From Capsicum annuum (lineage: Eukaryota > Streptophyta > Magnoliopsida > Solanales > Solanaceae), in the NCBI RefSeq assembly GCF_002878395.1, contig NC_061111.1, forward strand, positions 21,081,908 to 21,145,907: DNA of 64,000 nucleotides, read 5' to 3'. Within the stretch, counting starts at the first letter, position 1, and each line of letters opens with the position of its first letter. This document shows positions 1 through 10,500 of the stretch, piece after piece. The notes beneath the pieces are model-generated. The model ran no database searches, had not been told where the DNA came from, and saw nothing but the letters and a program-made list of their open reading frames with translations. A program made the position numbers and the translations under genes.

Positions 1-1023
1 TTTGAAGGGATCCAATCCCAATATTAGTTGGTCCAACCAATTTATCATGAGAACACACGACATAAACAATTCTTGAAGAATCTTCTAGTTCTTCAATACA
101 TGCACATTTTCGAGATGTCACAATCGTTCATATCAATTTATGAAATTTTATTCTAGTAAACTCCAAGTTTACCATGACATGTACTTTTTTCTTTAGTAAA
201 TTTCAGATTTACTATTATATAAATAAATTTCAGATTTACTACTTTAGAAGTAGATTTCGAAATAACTCTTCTCAGTTATTCTGCCTCATTCGGAGGTGAG
301 TTGTGATATCATCACAATCAAGTACACGTTTGCATTAATAAGCTTCTCATTCCCCAGGAATGAAATATAATCGTGTCTTAAGCTTATCAAATTATGATAG
401 CTTATAACCTCTTTCAAGATTTTGCTACTTCAGGAGCTCATCATATTGCTACTTCAGGAGCAAATTAAGGCATACATATGATGTAGAGAATTTTTCTCTA
501 GCACATCTTATAATCATAATAAGCGTGTGAAAATATTATCACTTTTAATGATTATTATCATATTGTCTCTTCACGCTTATATTCGTGCATTCAATCACTT
601 GTCTTCTTTCAACAATGAAGCAAGTTGTCAACTTTCAGATTTATGCTATCATATTCACTTCATGGAATAGAGCATATTAATGGGATATGTTTCATGACCT
701 TTTATTAAACACTCATTATTTTGCCTTAGCCATCATAATATCATCAATATGGTGTATTGAGATTCAAACTCAACATCTTATTCATATAAAAGTGTCTTAG
801 GCATAAATCGATGGGACTTGAACCCAAATATTATCATCCTTTTGATAATATTGTTCTTGAGAAATGAATTTAAAACATAAATGGTTCCAAACCAATTATT
901 TTTCCTCAAATCCAACAATAATTATACTAGTAATAGAAAAATACAAAAAACATAAGGAATTACTAACCTTGATCTTTAGATTTATCATCTGACCTTATTT
1001 GGCAGAGTCTCGTGCTGATAACG
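1..1023 (-). mobile_element. Internal leader of a copia-like LTR element, cut by the window edge
   Basis: Read on the minus strand, this follows directly on an LTR (1024-1267). It begins with a CGTTATCAGCACGAG motif, the same junction seen after the 5' LTR of the copia element at 27755-33531, so it should be primer-binding site plus leader. No gag or pol ORF of useful length is visible here. There are local duplications, such as GCTACTTCAGGAGC twice at 423-462 and AAATTTCAGATTTACT-type repeats at 195-245. The element continues past base 1, so its class (autonomous or not) cannot be decided. Confidence 0.6.
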
Positions 1024-1267
1024 TGTTATAAAATAATAAAAAATAAAGAACAAGAGTAGAGAGAATAGAGAAAGTAGTTCTTATTTCTTCTCTTGAGGGA
1101 TGAAAGATCATCAGATTGTCAATACAATGAACAAAATCCCTCTATTTATGGGAAAAATTTACTCCCAGTCTGAGTAAAAGACGGATGCTTCAAATCCTAA
1201 TAGATATCAAAGTAGATCTTGATAGATCTTGATAGACATTCACTATAATGTAAATACATTTATAACA
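1024..1267 (-). repeat. 5' LTR of the copia-like element (minus orientation)
   Basis: The segment starts TGTTATAAAATAATAAA and ends TTTATAACA on the plus strand, giving TG...CA ends. It is clearly related to the two LTRs at 27755-27978 and 33306-33531, with the same order of motifs (TTATTTCTTCTCTTGAGGGA, CTCTATTTATGGGA, TCTTGATAGA, GACATTCACTATAAT). It lies next to a primer-site-like motif at 1009-1023. Confidence 0.75.
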
Positions 1268-1325
1268 CATACATATATACATACATACATACATACATAT
1301 ATATATATATATACATACATATATA
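1268..1325. repeat. CATA/TA microsatellite between two LTR copies
   Basis: A run of ACATACATACATA units passes into (TA)n and back to CATACATATATATAG. It separates the complete LTR (1024-1267) from a second partial LTR copy (1326-1493), and similar ACATACATACACATATATATATG sequence also follows the second copy. Confidence 0.85.
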
Positions 1326-1493
1326 TAGAGAGAGTAGTTCTTATTTCTTCTCTTGAGGGATGACCCTCTATTTATAGGAAAAATTTACTCCTAGTCTGAG
1401 TAAAAGACGGATGTTTCAAATCCTAATAGATATCAAAGTAGATCTTGATAGATTTTAATAGACATTCACTATTATGTAAATACATTTATAACA
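1326..1493 (-). repeat. Second, internally deleted copy of the copia LTR
   Basis: From GAGAGAGTAGTTCTTATTTC to TTTATAACA this repeats 1070-1267 almost base for base. It lacks about 40 bp (AAGATCATCAGATTG... in the first copy) and the LTR start. It looks like a local tandem duplication or slippage event at the microsatellite, not an independent insertion. Confidence 0.75.
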
Positions 1494-1659
1494 CATACAT
1501 ACACATATATATATGTATGTCCCTATTTTTAGAAAGAAAAAAAAAAAGAGATAGATTATAAGATTTAATTTTCTAACTTCACTTAACAAGGTGTACCAAT
1601 TATTATCACATTATATAATATTTCGAGCGCAGATTCACAAATTTATATTTAAATATTTT
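1494..1659. other. Intergenic AT-rich DNA
   Basis: There is a short microsatellite tail (ACACATATATATATG), an A-rich run near 1540, and otherwise no recognised structure. Confidence 0.6.
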
Positions 1660-2239
1660 AAAATATTATAATATTGAAATTTTGTGACTCTACAAAAAGA
1701 GTTCAATTTTTGTTAGAGTTCTTGGGGCTACTTTATAACTTGATGGCTACTCTACCTAAACCCTAAATTACGCAAAGTCCCAATAAATTTATGGAATATT
1801 TATAGATCAAGATCATTTCTTCTTGTTAATCAAATACATCAAGAAGTTCCACAAAATCTCATTTCATGGAGATCAAATCCAAATACTCCTACATTCGAGA
1901 AATACGCCACTAATGGTCCTTGAATTACTGAGAAATTCATATCAAATCCTATGATCGAGAAATACGCTACTGGCAACCCTCGAATTATGGAGAAAATTAA
2001 GAGAGAAGAATCGATAAATACGCCACTAATGACCCTCGAATTACGGATAAATCCATATCAAATCCTACATTCAAGAAATACGCTACTGACAGCCCTCGGA
2101 TTATGAAAAAAATCAAGAGAGAAGAATCAAGGGAGGAACAAATTATACTCACATCGTTTATCAATAAAAATTATTGTTTCTTCATATTTTTATTTGTGAT
2201 TGAAGTTTATTTTTCATGAATTAAATTATATTGGAAACA
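1660..2239 (+). repeat. Lone LTR of the miniature LTR element family (see 42553-43937)
   Basis: Reading + here matches the minus strand of the two LTRs at 42553-43157 and 43314-43937. Shared blocks in order are the ATTTTGTG(G)ACTC start, AGAGTTCTTGGGG, CTACCTAAACCCTAAATT, CAATAAATTTATGGAATATT, TCAAATACATCAAGAAG, CGAGAAATACGCCACTAA with repeats of it, AAGAGAGAAGAATCAAGGG, and the end ATATTGGAAACA. Compared with the other copies, the segment between CTAAATT and GCAAAGTCC, including the TATA box, is missing. The sensor-like CGAGAAATACGC(C/T)ACT motif occurs four times (about 1898, 1958, 2016 and 2074). The left end is approximate and no TSD could be fixed. Confidence 0.75.
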
Positions 2240-3640
2240 ATCACATGTAAAAAGGTATGAACTCAAATGAACCCATGGCTCCCACCTAGATATGCTCCTG
2301 ATAAATAGCTCAACAATATCGATGATGCGTAAACATGCACGCTAAAATTAGACCAAAAACTCACATATTATAGCTTGAATTTTGACTTGAATTCTCTGAT
2401 TAAAAATTCTCCCGCATAAGTATTATTAATGATAAACATTTTTTACTGAGAATCTTTTTTAATCCTATTAACTCTTATTTGAAATATTTTAATTAAGAAT
2501 AAAGAGATTGATCAATCCGATCATAACTCTTGATGATAAAATATATATTCTTATAGATAGAAGAAAATTAGAACTTAGGATTAAGTAGGATTTTATATCC
2601 TGACCTTGAAGTTTCAAATTTTTAATTAAATTATTCATGTGTTTTTTTTTCTAAAAAGAAAAAAATTAATTTTAGAATCTTCAACCTAGCACAGTGTCTG
2701 GAAGTGCTATTCCTAAATGAAGTCCTATTCGACACGAATTTAGATTAGTCAAGTTTCAATGTTAAGACGGAACAAATAGGAAAAAAAAAAAAAAAACTAG
2801 CAGTGTCCAAAATGACCAAAATCCTAGTCAACAAGCATCTTTCATGTTATAAAAATTGAACAGACATGGTTACAACACCGTTGACATAATGCCAACTCAG
2901 CATATGGGTCCCACCAAATACTTAAAGTCCGAAGTCCTACTTTGAACAGAAGAAAGTGTTTGTCACGCGCCTCCATTACTACAAGTCTCAAATCATTTTC
3001 ATCTTTTTAGTTTGAGGATTTATTGAAAATAACTTTTTTATTTCATATGACCTAGGATGAGATCTCGTTCTCGATATCCTACTCATCAAATAAGGCTAGG
3101 CATGTTATCATTGTTGGTAATTGTCTTTGTCGTCACCATTTTTTTTTTTATGATTAGTGAGTCTGGATGAATAAAAAAGAATTAACAATAGTGATTAGAT
3201 GATAGTATTTCCATCAAGCTAAAGGTTTATCTGAAATAACTTTTATATTTTCATTTACATGATGAATGATGTCATCGTATATCTTATTCTCCTCAAATTT
3301 CACATATAACATTATGTTAGATATGTTATTATTAGTTTTTTATTTTTAACTAAAGGTCGTTTGAGGTATGGGTATAAAATTACCTTCATTAGAAAATATA
3401 TATATATTTTTTATTTTTCAAGGTATCTTCATAATAGATAGTTATGAGACTAATTCTTCATTTTTATATCAACACACTAAACGATGAAAACTGGCTAAAG
3501 AGTTTGCTCCATTCGTCGTTAGAAAATATTTTACCTCAACGTGAAACTTGTCAACATGAACTTTTGCATGCTAGATACCGGGCGAAAAAATGTCAAAATA
3601 ATAAAAAAATAAAAAGTCCTCCAAGCAGGTACAGTTTCTA
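2240..3640. other. Intergenic DNA upstream of XLG; nothing recognised
   Basis: AT-rich DNA with poly-A and poly-T runs (for example 2780-2796). No gene, TIR pair or RNA gene was seen. Open frames here are short and lack plausible coding character. Confidence 0.5.
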
Positions 3641-4580
3641 TGGACCCCACTTACCCACCCCACCCTTGACCATTCTCTCTCTATATTCACTATATACAAC
3701 TAGTAAGTACTTACATGTAACATTATGTATATCTATCTTTTTGCACCTTCTTCTCCTCCTCCAAGAGGGTAGATTCCCAAAAGATTACCCTTTTGGTCTT
3801 TGTTTATACTTTCCTTTTTTTTCAGGGAGCTTTGGAGCTTCAAAAAGGTGAAGCCATTTTTTTTTAACTCAGATTCTTGTTCTCAGCTTAGCTTGTCACT
3901 TTCTAAGGTACAAATATTCAACCCCTTTTCTTTCTTTTTTCTTTACCCCCACCCCCCCGGCCCCAGCTTCCCCCTCCAAACACCCTCCACCCCCTTTTTT
4001 TATGTGTTGTGTCAAAGTTAGCAACTGTTTTTTTCTTTCTTCATTTTAACCCTTTTCTTGATATTTCTAATAAAAGATTCTTTTTTCAAAATTAATTTTC
4101 TCTCTCTGTGTACAAGTGTTTTTGTTGAAAGTTGAAAGGTCCAGGTTTGGGAACACCTAGGAATATCTTTGTTTGTTTAAGTTTGACTAATAAACTTTTG
4201 GAACACTTCAACCTTCAAAGTTGGTTGATTCCCATTAAAGTTGCCAACTTTGGCTTTATTTTCTCTCTCTGATATGTATTTGTCAGCTTTTTTGTATTTG
4301 TTTGGGTTAAAAATTTTGTGTTTGGATTCTTGAATTTTCAGATTTCAAAGGTTTGATCAGCTGAGGTAATTGAATGATTCAAAATTGAGGGGTTTTGGAG
4401 TTTGTGACTTTGCTGAAAAGGGTCGTTTTTTTTGTGGGAGAATCTTGGTTTTTCATTTGGATGGTTTTTGGTTTATGTTAAGAAGTTTTTGTTTGCTAGA
4501 TGGATCGTTTTGGATGTATCAAGAAATTGTAATTATTGATACTGAGGGTATAGAAGTAGGAAAAGATTGAGAATTTTTGT
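3641..4580 (+). promoter_or_regulatory. Probable promoter and 5' leader of XLG, with a likely leader intron
   Basis: A CT-rich stretch with TATA-like CTATATTCACTATATACA lies near 3680-3698, followed by the T/C-rich sequence usual in plant leaders. A plausible leader intron runs from GT at 3908 (CTAAG|GTACAAA) to AG at 4341 (TTGAATTTTCAG|ATTT), with a T-rich tract before the acceptor. Transcription start and leader intron are inferred and need cDNA support. Open frames at 3444-4021 fall in this region and look non-coding. Confidence 0.45.
4374..4570 (+). promoter_or_regulatory. Cluster of short upstream ORFs in the XLG leader
   Basis: Four short ATG-started frames end before the main start: 4374-4388 (4 aa), 4461-4481 (6 aa), 4500-4532 (10 aa) and 4514-4570 (18 aa). 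The last one stops 10 nt before the chosen XLG ATG at 4581. Such a set would be expected to lower translation of the main ORF, with reinitiation or leaky scanning needed. Presence is seen directly; the effect is inference. Confidence 0.55.
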
Positions 4581-7500
4581 ATGAGGGACATGGAGAAAAA
4601 AGAGGGAGAGAATTGGAGGGAGATGGTGAAGAGAATGCTTCCTCCAGGAGTTTCTCTCCCCGAGGATGGCGAAAATATAGAATATTCAATAGCAATGGAG
4701 TATACTGGTCCTATGTTATCATATGAGGTTCCTAAAGTAGAGCCACTTGATGTGAATTCTATTGCAATTCCGACAGCGGAACCTCTTTCCGAATCAAGAA
4801 GATCATTGAGTAGTAGTGTTGCCCCGGTTGTAGAACCTATTCCGTTGCCAGTATCTCGTATTGCTGGTGTAACAAGTCCCCCTAGTCAGAGTCCAAGGGT
4901 GTCTTTTAGTTCTGAGTCCCAAGTGTCAGTCTTGCAGAACCCGGATTCTTCTTCAGGTTCTCCCTCAGCATCCCCGGGTTCCGCGGTGAATCACCAGGGG
5001 AGTGCTGCAATGCGTTCTGCGAATGAAGGGAAAAGAGCCCCAGTAGTCACCTTTGTTGATAGATCTGAAAAGAAGACGGTGGAAAATGAGAATCAAGTCT
5101 ATCCAGAATATGTTGGAGTTTCTCTGGAAAGGAAGAAGAAAAAGAAGTCAAGAGTCTGTTATAGGTGTGGAAAAGGGAAGTGGGAAAGTAAGGAGTCTTG
5201 CTTCGTTTGTGATGCAAAGTATTGTAGCAATTGTGTGCTCAGAGCAATGGGTTCAATGCCTGAAGGGCGTAAATGCGTGAGTTGCATTGGCCAGCCAATT
5301 GATGAGTCGAAGAGGTCCAAACTCGGTAAAAATTCTAGAGTATTATCACGTTTGCTTAGTCCTTTGGAAGTCAAGCAGATAATGAAAGCAGAAAAAGAAT
5401 GTGCTGCTAATCAGCTCCGGCCTGAGCAGCTAATTGTCAACGGATTTCCTTTGAAGCCAGATGAGATGGCAGAACTCTTTGGGTGCGCTTTACCTCCTAG
5501 GAAGTTGAAGCCTGGGAGGTATTGGTATGATAAGGAATCTGGTCTATGGGGAAAGGTAATTTTTTTGTTGAGTTAAAAATCAAATTCTTTTATTTATTTC
5601 TAATGTGGAAAGAAGATGCTAATATGGTTTTGACTAATTAAACAGGAAGGAGAAAAACCAGATAGAGTTGTTAGTTCAAACCTAAATTTTACGGGAAAAC
5701 TTAGTGCTCACGCCAGCAATGGAAGTACTCAGGTTTACATTAATGGCCGAGAGATAACAAGACGTGAACTCAGAGTGCTCAAGGTTTGTTCTTTTGTTAC
5801 AAATAAATTGCGTATACGTCGGGCAATATATTTATTTTCATTCACATTTTGAAGGCCAACCTCCTATTTACTAGTGTGTCGTCATGTATTCATGACAGCT
5901 TGTATGTTTGAATTTGATGAAGAATACCTCCCCATTCTTTGGTATAATATCGTCATTTATTGGGATTCCACAACTTTTGTGGCTTTTTTCCAATTTCTTC
6001 TTTCCTATTTATGCTCAAATTACGTGTTTTATCCTGTCCCTCTCAATCTGTTTTACTATTAGGGAATTTCACTGGCGGTAGATATTAATAACATCCGTCC
6101 ATATAATCATTTGTAGGTCTTAGGTTCTTTCCTTTTTATCTGTTCATGAGATAAGTTTTCCTGATTGAAAGTGGTGAATCATGCCTCCAAATTCTTCTCT
6201 TATATTTGTCGCACTTGGCGATGCCATAACTTTCACAGCTTCTGATCACCCGATCTATACATCTTTCTTAATCTATTATTGATACATTCACTTGTTTCTG
6301 CTCTGTCCTCCTAAGCTGTCAAATTATTGTTAAATTTCACTAATAATGGAAATTAATAATGTACGTCCAAAAAATCATTTATAGCTCTGACTGTCTTTAC
6401 TTTCATCGTAGATGATCGTGAAAAATAACATTTTTCCCTGATAATAGTAGATTTTAATTGTCGTTTTCTAGAGCTAGTGCATTTAGTAACTTTGTTATCT
6501 TTAAACTTGTATTTTGCCTTTTACTGTCTGAGCTGTTATTTGATTGATTGCCATTCTACAATTATGGATCTAAATAGATTTTCGTTGTACCTTCTCACAA
6601 AAGGAAACAAATGGATTCTGGCTGATCTTTAATCCTTTTCAAGCTCTTCTATTATTCCCTTGAGCTTCTTTTTTTTTGGTTAAAATAATAGAATCTCAAA
6701 TATCCCGGTTAGGGGAGGGCATAAATACCGAAGAACAGATAAGCCAAACCTAATTAATTTGGTTCTTCGGTTTGGTTTTGGTATTTATTTTTTTAAAACT
6801 TTGGTATTCGGTTTCTCGGTTATAGTTTCTGGTTCTTCGGTTTACCGAAAGTTTCACAGCCAGCTTTTTAAGCTAACATTCCTACACATCACCCCACATT
6901 ATCTTAAACATTTTAATATTAATAAGATGTTACATGGCTAACTGTGCTGACAGCCATGAGAAAATATGTTGATACCACAGTTAAGATATAGCATAAAAAA
7001 TTATAGTAGTAATAAAAAAGGGGAATATCGGGAATTCAGCATGCCACGTAATCAGTTGCTACGCCTGTATAACTATAAGGTTCAGTATTCTCTTCTTTCC
7101 TTCCACACAGCTCCATAGCCCCCATTCACATTCTGCTGTATTAAGTAGTTCCGGCTTCACTTTCTGTTATCTTCTCTTTGGAATGGAGAAAAATAGCCAC
7201 ATTTGTAAGTTTGTTGCTCATTTTTGTGTTTTAAAAAAACACAAAATAACCCATTTTGAATAAAAGTTTCCCATTAATCGGACCATACCGAAGAACCTAA
7301 TGGGGGAAAAAACCAAGCTGAACCGAATTATAAAAGAACAGAACCCGAACCAATTCAGTTCAGTAGTCTGTATGCACTAATGAATACCCGAAGTCGAAGA
7401 ACCAAACACCCACCCCTAATCCTGGTGAATCATGTTGAAAGTATGGAACTTCCCAAAATGAACCTTTCCTTGTCAATCACCACAACAAATTAATCAGTCA

Positions 7501-10500
7501 GGTTTGTCATTATTGCGCACGGACTCAAGTGTTACAGAAATTACAGTTAGAGTTGGTTCAAAATTATCCTGTATCTATATTAAATAAAAAGTATCCAGTA
7601 TCTAAAGAAAAGTCTGATGTATCTGAAGAGAAGATGGAAGTATTTATTAGTTTTACCGTTGTGGTACATCAAAGCAATGAGGGCATGACATGTATTTGAA
7701 CGTACACAACTATCAGATAACCATGGTTAATTAGTGTATATTTTCGTTCATTGAATCACTTAACTATGGTAAGTGCATCAGTTTGGTCTAAACACCCAAT
7801 GTGGGTAAGTTTGAAAAAAAACCCTGTTAAGAAGAAAAAGGTGTCACTGAACCACTTATTTCCACTCTGTGACAGCCCCTTGTGTAGGGATCACCCGGAA
7901 TTGAGGCCCTTAATCCTGTCATAATCTTCCATGTTCTTGTAGCCCAGTTCTCTATCAACTCTCCGAAGCCTAGTGCTGGCAGTTACGATCAAATTTGCCT
8001 ACCACACATGGACTTCATTGGTTCCATAGATTGTAGTGATACCCAATTCAAGATGATCCAGTGTCGATGTTACATGACTTCCTGATCCAAACTAGCGCAT
8101 ATGTTGTTATAGCATTCAAATTAAGGCTGTTGGATTGACCTTTCTGCAAATGATTCTCTTCCTAGAATGAAACTCTCTGCATGCTTATTTGTTTCCTCAT
8201 CCCTTTATGTACAATGAGTCCTAACATAAGTTCCATTTCAGTTTGCAAAAGTGCAGTGCCCTCGCGACACTCACTTTTGGGTCTATGATGATGGTCGGTA
8301 CGAGGAAGAAGGACAAAACAACATTCGGGGTAACATATGGGAAAAGGTAGCAACATAGAACTGATTGTAGGGTGTGGTTTCAACTATGTTACTCAGCGAT
8401 GTTTTTAATTTAATATCTAATATTTTATATTGACATGCAGGCAACAACACGATTTGTTTCCTCTCTGTTTTCCTTGCCTGTACCACAGGGTCAACTATAT
8501 GGACATAGAGACGAGCCTAGCAATTATACTACTGTTCCAAATTACTTGGAGCAGAAAAGGGTTCAAAAGCTACTTCTACTTGGACTTGAAGGTTCTGGAA
8601 CAAGTACTATTTTCAAACAGGTATTGGCCTTGTGCAGCATTCTTTTTTCGTTTAAGAAAAAAGGGTTATATTTTTCTTCATTAATTATTGAACTAGTTGA
8701 ACTCAAGCTTCTTTCTGTATTTAGGTCAAATTTCTAAGATTTTTTTATCTTAGAGGTTTTATCTTCTCTCTGCATAACAGTAACAGTTTTCAAATATCTG
8801 TAGTATAGCTTGCTAAGTTGCCTGTTGACTTGTTCATTTGTTCATTTGTTCTATGGACTTGAATCTGCTAGCATCCACGTATTTCATCCAGGAAGAATGT
8901 CGATGAGCTACTCTGATCAATAACTAAGTAGCAAACTGCATGTTATTCACTTTAAAACAGTATGCTGCCTTCAGTAAGTTACCGGTTTAAAAAAAGCAGT
9001 ATGCTGCTTGATTTCATATAAATTAATGATCAGATTGACCATTGGAGAGGAGAGGGGGTGGGGGAGGGGGGTTTGATGTGAAAGGAAGAAGGGTGCGGGA
9101 TGGGTAGGCAACTTTTGAAGAGCACAGTGGCCTGCTTATTTGTGTTTGATAGGGTTCCTGAGCTCTGGTTGAAGACCTTATCACTGGTATCTGGTTCTAT
9201 TGCTGGACCGTGTCTATTTCAGCCTCAATTTCGATGTTTGTGAAAGACAAAATCTATTTGCATTTCAGCTTTAAACATAGAAATGATAATTTTTTTCCTC
9301 AAAGGAAGTCCGGTGGCTCCTACTGCCAAATCCAAACTTAGTTCTTTCTGTGTTTGAACAGGACCGATGATTGAGAAAATATATTGGATTGTAGAGGCCT
9401 TACTGAGAATTATAAAAGTGAGATACCTGAAAATTTGGATGCAGTATGAAAGAATTTAATCATTGGTTTTATTTAAACAAACTTTTTTAAGGCTAAAGGA
9501 AAGCAGGGAGGCTTACTTAATGTGAAGGGAAGGAGTGTCAGATTTGATGACAATGTATTGAGTGGTTGACCATGTACTTGCATGTCTCTGTAGTGCTATT
9601 CCCTTTTATTCTGCTCCGTTGTTTTATCCTTTTCTCTGTTCCTGCTCTGCAGTATAGCTTATTAATGCATTCTGAAATCTGAACGTGAAATGAAATGCTT
9701 GCTGAACAATGCATTTCGTTACCATTTAAGTGTTTGTTGGTACTCCTTTGCTGTCTATCAGTTGTGTGCACTCATTTGCTTCTATTTATAACCTTATTGT
9801 GCAGGCAAAAATTTTGTATGGAAACAATTTTACCACTGAAGAAATTCAAGACATCAAGTTGATGATCCAAAGCAGTATTTACAAGTACCTGAGCATTCTG
9901 CTTGATGGTAGGGAGCGCTTTGAGGAGGAGTCTTTAGCAAGAGTAAATGCGGAAGGTACTTTAAAATATATACTGAATGTATTGATAGATAGGTGCTGTG
10001 CTAATTAACAAAGTGTTGCTCTAGATGCGTAGACTGGAAGTTATCAGCTGGACTCGCAGATTTGTTTCCCCCCTTAACATACCTTTGAACTCCATTTCCA
10101 CTAGCTAATTGTTGTGCCAGATATATATGTATCTTGTGGATTAAGGTTTTCGTTTCAGTGGTTTTGGACATCAAAAACTCATATGCCTGTCTACCCCCAT
10201 TTTAAAACGCATATGCCTGTCTACCCCCATTCTATGCTTTCTTTTCTCTAAGGTTTTCTCTGAATGTCCCTGGAATTAGCTGTAATTGCATAAACATTCA
10301 TACTATTGGGATGTAAATTACTTATCAGGACATGTTTTAAATTGTCATCACTTGAGAGAAGATTTTGCCTTGCCTTGCCTTGCTACACTGTAAATCCAGC
10401 TTACATAGTTGTCATTTTGGATGTGATAGCTTAGATCCTCTTCTTGTCAATCGCTTCCTTCCAATTGTGACTAAAGTTGACCCTTTGATGTGTGCTTGTG

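Noticed and set aside
3444..4021. Open frames of 135 and 73 aa before XLG
   Set aside because: They lie in the promoter and leader with T/C-rich low-complexity translation, and show no domain.
4370..4570. 66-aa frame in the XLG leader
   Set aside because: It begins at a TTG rather than an ATG; only its last 18 codons start with ATG and are reported as a uORF.
5053..5374. Frames overlapping XLG exon 1 in other frames
   Set aside because: Shadows of the coding exon.
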